This document shows, one piece after another, positions 28,462 to 37,490 of a DNA stretch of 64,000 bases. The stretch is from contig NC_019695.1 in assembly GCF_000317125.1 (NCBI RefSeq), positions 186,001 through 250,000 of the forward strand, in the 5' to 3' direction. How positions within the stretch are numbered: position 1 is the first letter of the stretch; the number at the start of each line of letters is the position of its first letter. The position numbers and the translations under genes were made by a program. The DNA comes from Chroococcidiopsis thermalis PCC 7203 (GTDB taxonomy: Bacteria; Cyanobacteriota; Cyanobacteriia; Cyanobacteriales; Chroococcidiopsidaceae). The notes under the pieces are model-generated. The model saw only the letters and a program-made list of their open reading frames with translations, ran no database searches and was not told where the DNA came from.

Positions 28462-29001
28462 TTACTTCTTACCTGCCTTACCAGCTTTACGTCTGACGGC
28501 TTCTCCGGCGTAGCGAACGCCTTTACCTTTGTAGGGTTCGGGCGGGCGCTTGTCGCGAATTTGAGCGGCGACGTTGCCAACTAATTCTTTGTCAAAGCCG
28601 CTGACAATGACATTCGTGTTGTTTTCTACTGCAAGTTGGATGCCTTCGGGTGGCTCGATTTGTACGGGATGGCTGTAGCCAAGACTGAGGACTAAGTTGC
28701 GTCCTTGAACTTGCGCTCGGTAGCCGACTCCCTGAATTTCTAACCGCTTTTGGAATCCTTGCGAAACTCCATCCACCATATTTGCCACTAGGGTGCGGGA
28801 TAAACCGTGGAGTTGGCGCGAGAGGCGGGAATCATCTTGCCGTTTGACTAAAATTGTGTCTCCTTCCTGTTCCACCGTAACGGCACTGGGAAGGACGCGA
28901 GCGAGTTCCCCTTTAGGACCTTTGACGGCAACGTGGGAGCCGTTAATGGTGACGGTAACCTTGCTGGGGATGGTAATGGGACGTTTGCCGATTCGAGACA
29001 T
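28462..29001 (-). CDS. rplF: 50S ribosomal protein L6
   Basis: A 179-residue L6 near the factor-binding site. I use ATG 29001 ([15 protein letters not shown]), which has AGGAG just upstream; the seven extra codons above it come from a TTGTCAT repeat. C-terminal [16 protein letters not shown] is diagnostic. Confidence 0.97.
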   Translation of the reverse strand: MSRIGKRPITIPSKVTVTINGSHVAVKGPKGELARVLPSAVTVEQEGDTILVKRQDDSRLSRQLHGLSRTLVANMVDGVSQGFQKRLEIQGVGYRAQVQGRNLVLSLGYSHPVQIEPPEGIQLAVENNTNVIVSGFDKELVGNVAAQIRDKRPPEPYKGKGVRYAGEAVRRKAGKAGKK

Positions 29002-29014
29002 GATGAACTCCTTG

Positions 29015-29081
29015 TTTGTCATTAGTCATTGGTCGTTGGTCATTGGTGAATAGAAATGACAAATAACAAATGACAAGTGAC
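29015..29081. repeat. Inverted STRR heptamer arrays in the rpsH-rplF spacer
   Basis: GTCATTR units on the left face AATGACAAATAACAAATGAC units on the right; the arms are complementary, so the operon mRNA could fold a long imperfect hairpin here. Confidence 0.85.
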
Positions 29082-29085
29082 GAAT

Positions 29086-29490
29086 TTACCAGATATAGCA
29101 GAGAACTTCGCCACCTAGACCTTGACGGCGGGCTTCGCGATCGGTCATGATGCCGTGCGAGGTGGAGATGATAGCAATGCCAATACCACCTAATACTCGC
29201 GGTAATTCTTTTCGGTTGGAGTAAACTCGCAGTCCTGGTCTGCTGACTCTTTTGAGCGCCGTGACGATCGGCTGGCGATTTTTACCCTTGTACTTGAGGG
29301 TAACTACCAGATTGCGTTTTACCCCTTCTTGCGCTTCTTCTTCAAACTGGGCGATAAAACCTTCTTCTTGTAAGACTCTGGCAAGGTTGCGAGTCATTTT
29401 GGTAGAAGGGATTTTTGTTGTCTGATGCCGCGCCATATTAGCATTGCGGATGCGCGTCAGCATATCAGCAATTGTGTCGTTAGCCGCCAT
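29086..29490 (-). CDS. rpsH: 30S ribosomal protein S8
   Basis: A 134-residue S8 that binds helix 21 of 16S rRNA ([19 protein letters not shown]; ending [26 protein letters not shown]). It follows rplE with 18 bases between; rpsN (S14) does not lie here as it does in E. coli. Confidence 0.97.
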   Translation of the reverse strand: MAANDTIADMLTRIRNANMARHQTTKIPSTKMTRNLARVLQEEGFIAQFEEEAQEGVKRNLVVTLKYKGKNRQPIVTALKRVSRPGLRVYSNRKELPRVLGGIGIAIISTSHGIMTDREARRQGLGGEVLCYIW

Positions 29491-29508
29491 CGTTTCCTCT
29501 TGTAGAAT

Positions 29509-30057
29509 TTATTGATCTCGGAAGGGCATACCAAATGCTTTGAGTAAGGCACGACCTTCCTCGTCAGTATTGGCAGTGGTAATGATGGAAATATCCATAC
29601 CGCGAATTTGGTCGATACTGTCGTATTCGACTTCGGGGAAAATTAGCTGTTCTCTTACGCCAAGGGTGTAGTTACCGCGTCCGTCGAAGCTTTTGGGGCT
29701 GATGCCGCGAAAGTCACGAATCCGAGGTAAGGCAAGATTGACAAAGCGATCGAGGAAAGCGTACATGCGATCGCCCCGTAGAGTTACCATAATGCCTACT
29801 GGCATCCCCTGACGAATTTTAAAGCCCGCGATCGCTTTTTTTGCTCGCGTGACTACGGGTTTTTGACCTGCGATCGTTGCTAGCTCAGTCAAAGACGATT
29901 CCATTGCTTTAGCGTTTTGTGCTGCTTCACCTAAACCTCGGTTTATGGTGATTTTCACTAGCTTGGGGACTTGATGGACGTTTTTGTATTGAAATTGCTC
30001 CACCAATTGCGGCACAATTTTCTCTTGGTATATGCTTTTGAGTTTTGACGATGCCAT
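29509..30057 (-). CDS. rplE: 50S ribosomal protein L5
   Basis: A 182-residue L5, which holds 5S rRNA in the central protuberance ([52 protein letters not shown]). Confidence 0.97.
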   Translation of the reverse strand: MASSKLKSIYQEKIVPQLVEQFQYKNVHQVPKLVKITINRGLGEAAQNAKAMESSLTELATIAGQKPVVTRAKKAIAGFKIRQGMPVGIMVTLRGDRMYAFLDRFVNLALPRIRDFRGISPKSFDGRGNYTLGVREQLIFPEVEYDSIDQIRGMDISIITTANTDEEGRALLKAFGMPFRDQ

Positions 30058-30098
30058 AGTCTTTCCTTGTTTACCCTGGTCTTGGTCAGGGAATTATA

Positions 30099-30159
30099 TT
30101 TGTCATTCGTCATTTGTCAATCACTCATCACTAATGACTAGTGACTAATGACCCATGAC
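30099..30159. repeat. Inverted STRR arrays in the rplX-rplE spacer
   Basis: GTCATTCGTCATTTGTCA units then, after a short centre, AATGACTAGTGACTAATGAC units. The arms are complementary. Confidence 0.85.
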
Positions 30160-30162
30160 TAA

Positions 30163-30525
30163 TTATTTGTCGATGATTTCACCAGTTTTTTTCAGCATCC
30201 GCACTTTTTTTCCTTCTTGGTTGAAGGTATAGCAAATTCGGCTAGCGACGTTTTGCTTGGTGGAATAGTGCATGACGTTGGAACTGTGGATGGGAAATTC
30301 TAAGGTAACGATCCGACCCGATTCCCCTTCTTCTTTGGGCTTGACGTGCTTAGTTTTGACATTTACGCCTTTGATAATCACTTGGCTTTTTTCTGGAAGC
30401 GATCGCACAATTTCGCCGACTTTACCTTTATCTGCTCCAGAAATTACCTGTACCGTATCGCCAGTTTTGACGTGCATTTTGTGGCGAACTGGTTTATTTT
30501 CTTTGGCTCCTTTTCTCTTTGCCAT
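30163..30525 (-). CDS. rplX: 50S ribosomal protein L24
   Basis: A 120-residue L24 with its KOW motif ([22 protein letters not shown]), an assembly initiator near the tunnel exit. Its ATG shares one base with the rplN stop. Confidence 0.97.
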   Translation of the reverse strand: MAKRKGAKENKPVRHKMHVKTGDTVQVISGADKGKVGEIVRSLPEKSQVIIKGVNVKTKHVKPKEEGESGRIVTLEFPIHSSNVMHYSTKQNVASRICYTFNQEGKKVRMLKKTGEIIDK

Positions 30526-30893
30526 TACAGCACCTCCGGCGCTAAAGAAACGATTTTGGTATAGTTTTTATCCCGCAGCTCTCTAGCTACAGGTCCAAAT
30601 ACCCGCGTTCCTCTGGGGTTGCCATCTTGGTTGATAATCACGGCAGCATTGTCATCAAAACGAATGCTCATGCCGCTATCACGTCGCAAACCTTTGCGGG
30701 TACGAACGATCACCGCTCGCACGACATCGGATTTTTTGACTCCCATATTGGGAATGGCATCTTTAACGACGGCGATAATTACGTCGCCGACGTTCCCGTA
30801 ACGACGATTACCAGCGCCAAGGACGCGGATACACATTAATTTTCGCGCCCCACTATTGTCCGCGACGTTGAGATAGGTTTGGGGTTGAATCAC
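30525..30893 (-). CDS. rplN: 50S ribosomal protein L14
   Basis: A 122-residue L14 at the subunit interface ([26 protein letters not shown]). It overlaps rpsQ by four bases (ATGA) and rplX by one, showing tight translational coupling in the centre of the operon. Confidence 0.98.
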   Translation of the reverse strand: MIQPQTYLNVADNSGARKLMCIRVLGAGNRRYGNVGDVIIAVVKDAIPNMGVKKSDVVRAVIVRTRKGLRRDSGMSIRFDDNAAVIINQDGNPRGTRVFGPVARELRDKNYTKIVSLAPEVL

Positions 30894-31177
30894 TGTTGTT
30901 CTCCCGTTGTGGTAGTTACAGCAGCGATCGCGGTGGTGGGACTATCGAGAATCTCTATCACTTCCCAGCGTTTCGTACGGCTGAGAGGTCTAGTTTCGCG
31001 AATGCGGACGCGATCGCCCTCTTTACATTTATTCTCTTCGTCATGAGCTTTGTAGCGCCGAGTACGCACGACAATTTTGGCGTACTTGGGGTGAGGAGAG
31101 CGGTTTTCTACCGCAACTACCACAGTCTTTTGCATTTTGTCGCTCACGACTAAGCCAATTCTTTCTTTGACTGCCAT
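30890..31177 (-). CDS. rpsQ: 30S ribosomal protein S17
   Basis: A 95-residue S17 ([45 protein letters not shown]). The last dozen residues ([15 protein letters not shown]) extend beyond the usual end. Confidence 0.97.
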   Translation of the reverse strand: MAVKERIGLVVSDKMQKTVVVAVENRSPHPKYAKIVVRTRRYKAHDEENKCKEGDRVRIRETRPLSRTKRWEVIEILDSPTTAIAAVTTTTGEQQ

Positions 31178-31183
31178 CGTTAC

Positions 31184-31417
31184 TTACTCTTCTGTTGCGG
31201 GTTCAGCTTCATTCGTGTTTGCCAGTTGGCGCTCGCGTTCCACCGTCAGCAATTGCCCTAACCGATGTTTGGCGTGCTTGATTTGGTGCGGCTTTTCTAA
31301 CTGGCGAGTTGCTTTTTGCAAGCGCAGGCTAAACAATTGCTTTTTAATCGCAATAATTTCTGTTGCTAACTGTTCGTCAGTTAATTCTCTAGCTTCTGAA
31401 ATCTTAGGTAGGGGCAT
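31184..31417 (-). CDS. rpmC: 50S ribosomal protein L29
   Basis: A 77-residue helical hairpin protein at the tunnel exit (ISEARELTDEQLATEIIAIKKQLF). It starts three bases after the rplP stop. Confidence 0.97.
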   Translation of the reverse strand: MPLPKISEARELTDEQLATEIIAIKKQLFSLRLQKATRQLEKPHQIKHAKHRLGQLLTVERERQLANTNEAEPATEE

Positions 31418-31420
31418 GAC

Positions 31421-31840
31421 TTATACTTGCTCCTCCTCGCGCATAATAAACTTTGTTTGAATTGGTAGTTTGTGAGAAGCCAACCGCATTGCTTCGCGAG
31501 CAGTTGCTTCTGGTACGCCAGCGATTTCAAACAAAATTCGTCCTGGCTTAACTACAGCTACCCAAAACTCAGGCGAACCTTTACCCGAACCCATACGGGT
31601 TTCAGCCGGACGCATGGTAACGGGTTTATCGGGGAAAATCCGAATCCAAATCTTCCCACCACGACGGATATAGCGAGTCATGGCGCGACGGCTTGCCTCA
31701 ATTTGCCGAGAGGTAATCCAAGCTGGTTCTTGAGCTTGTAGGGCAAATTCACCAAAGTTGATGTTGCTACCTCTGGTGGCAAGTCCTTTCATTCGTCCGC
31801 GTTGTTGTTTGCGGAATTTTGTTCTTCTAGGGCTTAGCAT
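31421..31840 (-). CDS. rplP: 50S ribosomal protein L16
   Basis: A 139-residue L16 near the A-site tRNA elbow ([43 protein letters not shown]). Confidence 0.98.
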   Translation of the reverse strand: MLSPRRTKFRKQQRGRMKGLATRGSNINFGEFALQAQEPAWITSRQIEASRRAMTRYIRRGGKIWIRIFPDKPVTMRPAETRMGSGKGSPEFWVAVVKPGRILFEIAGVPEATAREAMRLASHKLPIQTKFIMREEEQV

Positions 31841-31842
31841 GG

Positions 31843-31901
31843 TTTGTCATTCGTCATTTGTCATTTGTCATTTGTCATTTGTCATTTGATGACGAATGAC
31901 A
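31843..31901. repeat. STRR array with exact inverted ends in the rpsC-rplP spacer
   Basis: Six to seven GTCATTT heptamers; GTCATTCGTCAT (31846-31857) and ATGACGAATGAC (31889-31900) are exact reverse complements, giving a hairpin with a heptamer-rich loop between two essential genes. Confidence 0.9.
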
Positions 31902-31902
31902 G

Positions 31903-32649
31903 TTAACCTTCGTTAGAACGGTCTTCAAACTGCTGCCGTCGGCGCTGCTGTTGACGGCGGCGGGGTTGATTGGTTCCAGGGGTAGGCTGTGGTTCTTGTC
32001 CAGGGATAATTTCTCCCTTAAACGCCCAAACCTTGATTCCTAAAATGCCGTAAATGGTTTTTGCGGTACAGTAGGCGTAGTCTATATCTGCCCGTAAGGT
32101 GTGTAATGGCACTCTACCTTCGCGCGTCCATTCTGTACGGGCAATCTCTGCGCCGTTAAGCCGACCGCCAACTTGAACTCTAATCCCTTGAATGCCTGCT
32201 CTTTGAGCGCGTTGAATCGCTTGGCGTACTACGCGGCGGAAGGAGACGCGACGCTCTAACTGTTGCGCAATGTACTCGGCAATTAGAAAGGCATCGGCAT
32301 CAACTTGGGCGACTTCGACAACGTTAATCCGAATTTGGCGTTGGCTGCCCAGAAGTTCTTGAAGTCCGTTACGCAAGGCTTCAATGCCAGCTCCACCACG
32401 ACCGACGACTACACCAGGGCGAGCAGTGCGTAACTCTAGCTCGATTTGATCTGCTTTACGCTCGATCCTAACTTCAGCAATTCCGGCATTATTGGCAGCA
32501 TAACGACCTAGCTTCTGCTCGATGTATTGCCGTAGTTTATAGTCTTCTTGGAGAATTTCAGGATATCGCTGTGGCTCGGCAAACCAACGAGAGTGGTGTT
32601 CTTTGGTAACGCCGAGGCGAAAACCGACTGGATGAATTTTTTGTCCCAT
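31903..32649 (-). CDS. rpsC: 30S ribosomal protein S3
   Basis: A 248-residue S3 at the mRNA entry tunnel, with KH domain ([21 protein letters not shown]) and a basic, Gln/Arg-rich tail of about 35 residues ([16 protein letters not shown]). Start [13 protein letters not shown] is canonical. Confidence 0.97.
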   Translation of the reverse strand: MGQKIHPVGFRLGVTKEHHSRWFAEPQRYPEILQEDYKLRQYIEQKLGRYAANNAGIAEVRIERKADQIELELRTARPGVVVGRGGAGIEALRNGLQELLGSQRQIRINVVEVAQVDADAFLIAEYIAQQLERRVSFRRVVRQAIQRAQRAGIQGIRVQVGGRLNGAEIARTEWTREGRVPLHTLRADIDYAYCTAKTIYGILGIKVWAFKGEIIPGQEPQPTPGTNQPRRRQQQRRRQQFEDRSNEG

Positions 32650-32654
32650 AGTTG

Positions 32655-32752
32655 AGGGGTAAGGGGTAAGGGGTAAGGGGTAAGGGATAAGAGGCGAGAG
32701 GCAAGAGGTTTTTCCCCTCAGCTCCCTCAGCTTCCTCAGCTTCCCCAGCTCT
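32655..32752. repeat. GGGGTAA array and CTCAGCTTCC repeats in the rplV-rpsC spacer
   Basis: Four to five GGGGTAA heptamers are followed by GAGGCAA units and by CAGCTCCCT/CAGCTTCC units, the inverse of the GAGCTGAGG block near 10750. Confidence 0.85.
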
Positions 32753-32754
32753 CT

Positions 32755-33111
32755 TTATTGAGCTGCTACGGCGATCGTGATGTGACAGGTCGGCTTGCGA
32801 ATCTGATACGCTCGCCCTTGCGCTCTCGGACGGAAGCGCTTCAGCACTGGTCCTTGGTCGGCATAGGCTTGGGTAATTTTTAGCTCGGATGGTTCTAATC
32901 CAGCGTTGTGTTCGGCATTAGCAACGGCAGAACGCAGCACTTTCAATACTGGTTCACAGGCACGGTAAGGCATGAACTCTAGAATAATTAATGCTTCCCG
33001 ATACGATCGCCCCCGAATTTGATCGAGGACGCGCCGCACTTTAAAAGGAGACATGCGAATGTAACGGGCGATCGCTTTGATTTCTTGTGTATTAGTTGTG
33101 TTTGTAGCCAT
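32755..33111 (-). CDS. rplV: 50S ribosomal protein L22
   Basis: A 118-residue L22 lining the exit tunnel ([46 protein letters not shown]). I use ATG 33111, preceded by GGAGA; seven codons above it are open but not conserved. Confidence 0.96.
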   Translation of the reverse strand: MATNTTNTQEIKAIARYIRMSPFKVRRVLDQIRGRSYREALIILEFMPYRACEPVLKVLRSAVANAEHNAGLEPSELKITQAYADQGPVLKRFRPRAQGRAYQIRKPTCHITIAVAAQ

Positions 33112-33126
33112 AACTTTCTCCGTTTT

Positions 33127-33191
33127 TGTCATTCGTCATTTGTTATTTGTCATTAGCTAGAAACAAATGACTAATGACTAATGACAAATGA
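33127..33191. repeat. Inverted STRR arrays in the rpsS-rplV spacer
   Basis: GTCATTCGTCATTTGTTATT units face CAAATGACTAATGACTAATG units around CTAGAAA: two complementary arms. Confidence 0.87.
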
Positions 33192-33470
33192 CTACCTACC
33201 TGCTTTTTTGTCACTCTTGGCGTGACCGCGAAAGGTGCGGGTGGGAGCAAATTCACCTAATTTATGTCCTACCATTTGTTCGGAAACATAGATGGGAACG
33301 TGCTGTCTGCCGTTGTGAACTGCGATCGTGTGACCGACCATCTGTGGCAGAATTGTCGATGCTCGCGACCAAGTTTTGATGACCTGTTTTTCGCCTCGTG
33401 AATTCAGCTTTTCAATTTTGCTGAGTAGGCTATCGGCAATGAAAGGACCTTTTTTTAAAGAACGACCCAT
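33192..33470 (-). CDS. rpsS: 30S ribosomal protein S19
   Basis: A 92-residue S19 in the 30S head ([23 protein letters not shown]; ending [20 protein letters not shown]). Confidence 0.98.
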   Translation of the reverse strand: MGRSLKKGPFIADSLLSKIEKLNSRGEKQVIKTWSRASTILPQMVGHTIAVHNGRQHVPIYVSEQMVGHKLGEFAPTRTFRGHAKSDKKAGR

Positions 33471-33480
33471 AGTTTTATGT

Positions 33481-33590
33481 GGTTGGTAATTGGTAGTTGG
33501 TAGTTGGTAATTGGCGATTTAGGCAAGAGGCGAGAGGCAAATTTTGACTTTTGACTTCCCATTACCTATTACCCATTACCCATTACCCAA
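33481..33590. repeat. STRR arrays (TTGGTAG/TTGGTAA and ATTACCC) in the rplB-rpsS spacer
   Basis: TTGGTAATTGGTAGTTGG units on one side, a GAGGCAA/TTTTGAC middle, and CCATTACCTATTACCC units on the other. The end arrays are roughly complementary. Confidence 0.85.
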
Positions 33591-33592
33591 AT

Positions 33593-34456
33593 TTAGCTTT
33601 CGCGACCGCCACGTCCACGCTTGGAGGATTTACGACGACGACGGACGATTAAAGCAGAACTTGGTTTTTTCCGCTTACGAGTCTTCATACCTAATGCTGG
33701 CTTACCCCAAGGGGTAACTGGACCCGATCTACCAATGGGCGCTCTACCTTCACCACCACCGTGTGGGTGATCGACGGGGTTCATAACGCTACCCCGAACG
33801 TGGGGCTTTTTACCTTTCCAACGGGTGCGACCAGCTTTTCCTGCGCTGAGGTTTCTCGCGTCGGTATTACCAACTTGTCCAATTGTGGCGTAGCATTCAC
33901 GACGAATCATGCGGACTTCGCCGGAAGGGAGCTTGAGGGTGACGTAATTACCTTCTTTGGCTACCACTTGGGCGCTAGCACCAGCAGCACGGACAATTTG
34001 TCCGCCGCGTCCTGGTGTTAGTTCGACGTTGTGGACTGTCGTACCAAGGGGGATGTTAGCTAAAGGTAATGCATTACCGTCTTCAATAGGCGCATCCACT
34101 CCGGCTGTCACGACTGTTCCTACTTTCAAGCCGTTTGGCTGAAGAATGTAACGCTTTTCTCCATCTTGGTAATAAAGTAAGGCAATCCTAGCGTTCCGAT
34201 TGGGATCGTATTCGATCGCTGCGACTTTGGCTGGAATGTTGCGCTTGTCGCGTTTGAAATCGATGATTCGGTAGAGTTGCTTATGTCCGCCACCGCGAAA
34301 ACGAGAAGTGATGACACCGCGATTGTTCCGTCCTTTAGGATTGTGAACGTACTTTACCAGCGACTTTTCTGGTTCGCTTTTGGTAATTTCAGCAAAATCG
34401 GAAACGATCCGTTGGCGCGTGCTAGGGGTGTATGGTCTATAGGAACGAGTACCCAT
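33593..34456 (-). CDS. rplB: 50S ribosomal protein L2
   Basis: A 287-residue L2, needed for subunit association and close to the peptidyl-transferase centre. The conserved [23 protein letters not shown], with the functionally important histidine, is intact. The tail is strongly basic. Confidence 0.98.
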   Translation of the reverse strand: MGTRSYRPYTPSTRQRIVSDFAEITKSEPEKSLVKYVHNPKGRNNRGVITSRFRGGGHKQLYRIIDFKRDKRNIPAKVAAIEYDPNRNARIALLYYQDGEKRYILQPNGLKVGTVVTAGVDAPIEDGNALPLANIPLGTTVHNVELTPGRGGQIVRAAGASAQVVAKEGNYVTLKLPSGEVRMIRRECYATIGQVGNTDARNLSAGKAGRTRWKGKKPHVRGSVMNPVDHPHGGGEGRAPIGRSGPVTPWGKPALGMKTRKRKKPSSALIVRRRRKSSKRGRGGRES

Positions 34457-34534
34457 AATTTTTTTCCTTAGTCATTTTTCCTTAGTCATTTGTCATTTGT
34501 GGCGATAACGAATCACGAATAACGGATGACCGGC

Positions 34535-34849
34535 TTAAACATCTGGGAAGAGAACTTGTCTGATCTTGTCTTCATCCCCAGGTGCTACGGTAACGATCGC
34601 TCGCTTGTACTGGGGCTTGAATCCCACAAACCTACCTACCCGCTTTTTTCTTCGAGGTTTGAGCAGGGTGTTGACTTGTACGACTTTAACTTCAAATAAG
34701 TCTTCGATCGCGGCTTTAATTTGCGGTTTGCTAGCTTGAGGAGTCACGTCAAATGTATATTTGTTCTGCTCCATCAACCGCGTGGCTTTTTCAGTCAAAA
34801 TTGGGCGGCGGACGATATCTGGTAACTGGCGGGGGTCGATCTTAAGCAC
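34535..34849 (-). CDS. rplW: 50S ribosomal protein L23
   Basis: A 104-residue L23 at the tunnel exit, docking site for trigger factor and SRP ([23 protein letters not shown]). It overlaps the end of rplD by eight bases. Confidence 0.97.
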   Translation of the reverse strand: MLKIDPRQLPDIVRRPILTEKATRLMEQNKYTFDVTPQASKPQIKAAIEDLFEVKVVQVNTLLKPRRKKRVGRFVGFKPQYKRAIVTVAPGDEDKIRQVLFPDV

Positions 34850-35474
34850 TGTAGACCTCCTGAATCATATTAAGGGCGGATGATGTAGCGACAATTGTGT
34901 CAGCGTTGAGGATGTCATAAACGTTTAATTCATCGGCTGAAATTAAAGTCAGTTTGGCGATATTACGGGCTGACAAGTAAACGTTTTCTGTTTCTTCAGC
35001 GACAATTAATAAAACTTTCGTGCCTGGGTCTATTCCCCAACGCGCGATCGCGGCTGTCATTTCTTTTGTTTTTGGTTGCGAGATCTGCTCGGCAAAGTCT
35101 TCTACGACGACCATATCATCAGCTCTACTCGCAAAAGCCGTGCGCAATGCCAGCAATTCCTCTTTGCGGTTCATTTTCAAGTTGTACGTTCTCGGCTTGG
35201 GTCCGAAGGTGACACCACCACCACGCCAGAGGGGCGATCGGATCGAACCAGCACGAGCGCGTCCCGTGCCTTTTTGTCTCCAAGGTTTGCGACCGCCGCC
35301 TCGGACTTCCGCACGGGTTTTGGTGTTGGCAGTTCCTTGACGGGCATTTGTTAATTGTTTAATTAAGGCGCGGTGAACGACATGAGAAGCGCTTGTTTCT
35401 TTTGCCACTCTTAATTCAAGCGTCGCCTGTCCGACTGCTTCACCTTGCCAATTTTTGACTACGCACTCAACCAT
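34842..35474 (-). CDS. rplD: 50S ribosomal protein L4
   Basis: A 210-residue L4 with the extended tunnel loop ([20 protein letters not shown], then [17 protein letters not shown]). In E. coli L4 autoregulates the S10 operon; whether that holds here is unknown. Confidence 0.97.
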   Translation of the reverse strand: MVECVVKNWQGEAVGQATLELRVAKETSASHVVHRALIKQLTNARQGTANTKTRAEVRGGGRKPWRQKGTGRARAGSIRSPLWRGGGVTFGPKPRTYNLKMNRKEELLALRTAFASRADDMVVVEDFAEQISQPKTKEMTAAIARWGIDPGTKVLLIVAEETENVYLSARNIAKLTLISADELNVYDILNADTIVATSSALNMIQEVYSA

Positions 35475-35511
35475 TTTGGGCTTTACCTGATTAGATTTCT
35501 CTGGAATTTAG

Positions 35512-35571
35512 ATTGGTAATTGGTATTTGGTATTTGGTAGTTGCAAGCCTATTACCTATGACCTATTACCC
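35512..35571. repeat. Inverted STRR arrays in the rplC-rplD spacer
   Basis: TTGGTAATTGGTATTTGG units face CTATTACCTATGACCTATTA units around GCAAGCC; complementary arms. Confidence 0.85.
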
Positions 35572-36204
35572 CTTCCCAACTTTCTTAGTAGGTACAATAC
35601 TGAGCAAAGCACCTGGTTTACCTGGAACTGCTCCTTTGATCAGCAATAGATTGCGTTCTGCATCTACCCGCACGACAGTCAGTTTGCGAATCGTGACTTG
35701 CGAACCACCTAAACGCCCTGCCATCCGCTTACCTGGGTAGACGCGACCAGGAGTCGTACCAGCTCCGATAGATCCAGGGAGGCGGTGATTTTTAGAACCG
35801 TGAGACATCGGACCGCGACCGAAATTATGCCGCTTCTGATAACCAGCAAAGCCGCGACCAATGCTATTTCCACTGACATCAACAATTTGTCCTGAATTAA
35901 ATATATCTGCTGTGATTTGCTGCCCTAGCGTGTATTCGCTTAAATTATCGAGGCGATACTCGTGCAGATGACGTAAAGCAGGAGCAGAAGATTTTGCTAA
36001 ATGACCCAATTCTGGCTTGCTCAGTGCTTTGGGTTTTACTTCTTTGAATCCGACTTGAATGGCGGTGTAGCCGTCAGTTTGTTTAGTTTTTATCTGGGTG
36101 ACAACACATGGACCCGCTTGAACGACAGTAACGGGAATAGCCTTTCCTGTCTCGTCAAATACCTGGGTCATGCCCAGTTTAGTGCCAAGAATACCAATGG
36201 ACAC
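35566..36204 (-). CDS. rplC: 50S ribosomal protein L3
   Basis: A 212-residue L3 ([44 protein letters not shown]). Start is GTG 36204 with AGGAGA (36215-36220) upstream. It heads the operon: rpsJ (S10), first gene in E. coli, is absent here, as expected in cyanobacteria where rpsJ follows tuf. Confidence 0.97.
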   Translation of the reverse strand: MSIGILGTKLGMTQVFDETGKAIPVTVVQAGPCVVTQIKTKQTDGYTAIQVGFKEVKPKALSKPELGHLAKSSAPALRHLHEYRLDNLSEYTLGQQITADIFNSGQIVDVSGNSIGRGFAGYQKRHNFGRGPMSHGSKNHRLPGSIGAGTTPGRVYPGKRMAGRLGGSQVTIRKLTVVRVDAERNLLLIKGAVPGKPGALLSIVPTKKVGKG

Positions 36205-36735
36205 GGGAATTGTTTCTCCTATTTAACTCAGTTGCATCGGAACCGGATTGCAAAGGTGGGATTCGGTTCTTACTATCTCTGCTGCCAGTATCTGTCCAGC
36301 CCGTTCGCCTTCAAAAGGTTTTCAGGTTGGAGTAGCGAGCAATCGGCTTAATTGGTTTAAACCCACTTCATCGCTGTAACTCGCAAAACACTCTACTGCG
36401 AAGCAGTTGCCAATGGCGAGAGAATTTGCTCCGGCACTGTCTAGCTTGAGTAGGACTTAAGTAGCAAGCTACTTAGTATCCATTCTTGAGAACCTGAATA
36501 GTTCTCTAGATTTAGCTTCTCTGAGATTTCATCAACCCACGTTCTCAGAATCCAGGGAAGCCCTAGTAAGGCAATTCAACTGCCTCACGCGCCAGACTGC
36601 CACTCATGAGCTAAAAAATGTAGTCAGACACTCACAAACAAATAGCTTGCCTCTTAGAGGGTCTCATCCTCTTCCCGAAGGACTCCAGCAAGCTGTCAAA
36701 AACAATTAATGAGTTTTGTCTAGCTACCTTGTTTG
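36205..36735 (-). promoter_or_regulatory. Long hairpin-rich leader of the ribosomal-protein operon
   Basis: About 530 bases without a credible coding frame, between rplC and its probable promoter. Stems visible by eye include 36458-36475 (8-bp arms TAAGTAGC/GCTACTTA), 36488-36506 (GAGAAC/GTTCTC), 36395-36407 (ACTGC-GAA-GCAGT) enclosed by CTCGC/GCGAG (36380/36420), 36569-36585 (AGGCA/TGCCT), and a long-range AGCTTGC/GCAAGCT pair (36644/36694) enclosing smaller stems. Base composition is unlike the repeat-filled spacers inside the operon. It most likely holds an autoregulatory or attenuation element, or a separate small RNA. It matches neither tmRNA nor RNase P RNA as I know them. Confidence 0.55.
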
Positions 36736-36748
36736 GTCACGATCTAAC

Positions 36749-36777
36749 AGTTTAAACTATGCGATCGCAAATGACAA
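36749..36777 (-). promoter_or_regulatory. Candidate promoter for the ribosomal-protein operon
   Basis: On the - strand TTGTCA, 17 bases, then TAAACT: a fair -35 and a weak -10, placed upstream of the leader. The 17-base spacer contains a HIP1 octamer. Predicted start near 36740. Confidence 0.3.
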
Positions 36778-36815
36778 CTGTTGACAGGATTTTTTTCAAG
36801 GCGATCGCCAATCGC

Positions 36816-36860
36816 TAATAACTGACAACTAATAACTGGCAACTGATAACTGGCAACTGA
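36816..36860. repeat. Tandem AACTGATAACTGGC-type repeat upstream of ndhN
   Basis: Three imperfect 14-bp units (two heptamers each) lie 40-85 bases before the ndhN ATG, in the divergent promoter region shared with the ribosomal operon. Confidence 0.8.
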
Positions 36861-36900
36861 ATATTAAGATAAGAATGGAATTAAACAACAATACTTAACG

Positions 36901-37389
36901 ATGCCACTCTTTACTACTGGTAGCAAATTAATTCGCGACTTAGAAAAGCACGGGGCGCTGGGCGTTTACGCTCCGCTAGAAGGTGGGTTTGAAGGTCGTT
37001 ATCGTCGCCGCCTACGTGCTACTGGCTACACAACCCTGAATATTACTGCTAGGGGGCTAGGAGATGTATCGGCTTATCTAACTGGAGTTCATGGCGTGCG
37101 TCCGCCACATCTGGGGAAGAAGAGTGTAGGTCAAGGGGCAGCAGTGGGATATGTTTATTACCTGCCACCAATAGTCAGCTACAACTTGGAACAACTCCCA
37201 CCCAAGTCTAAAGGATTAGTACTGTGGATTATTGAAGGACACATTCTCTCGAATCAAGAAATTGAATTTTTGGTCAATTTGCCTAGCCTAGATCCGCGAG
37301 TAAAAATCGTCATAGAAAGAGGAGGAGAGCGCTATTTTCGCTGGCAACCTCTCCGAGATACCCTTGCACCTAGCTACCAAGCCGTATAA
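36901..37389 (+). CDS. ndhN: NAD(P)H-quinone oxidoreductase subunit N
   Basis: A 162-residue peripheral subunit of the photosynthetic NDH-1 complex, on thylakoid membranes, used in cyclic electron flow, respiration and CO2 uptake. Diagnostic: LITTGSKLIRDLEKHGALGVYAPLEGGFEG-like start and YVYYLPPIVSYNLEQLPPKSKGLVLWIIEGHIL. It is found only in oxygenic phototrophs. ldpA follows 101 bases later on the same strand, a neighbourhood seen in other cyanobacteria. Confidence 0.96.
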   Translation: MPLFTTGSKLIRDLEKHGALGVYAPLEGGFEGRYRRRLRATGYTTLNITARGLGDVSAYLTGVHGVRPPHLGKKSVGQGAAVGYVYYLPPIVSYNLEQLPPKSKGLVLWIIEGHILSNQEIEFLVNLPSLDPRVKIVIERGGERYFRWQPLRDTLAPSYQAV

Positions 37390-37490
37390 ATACTTATTTG
37401 TCGTAAGAGCAAAAAATTTGGCGATCGATAAACAACAGAAATTAATCGAGGAAATCTTCTTTTTTATCAGTTGCACATTAGCATAGAAGT

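Noticed and set aside
36205-36735. tmRNA, RNase P RNA or riboswitch in the rplC leader
   Set aside because: No tRNA-like ends, tag peptide frame, or conserved RNase P blocks, and no riboswitch core I recognise; kept only as an unclassified structured leader.
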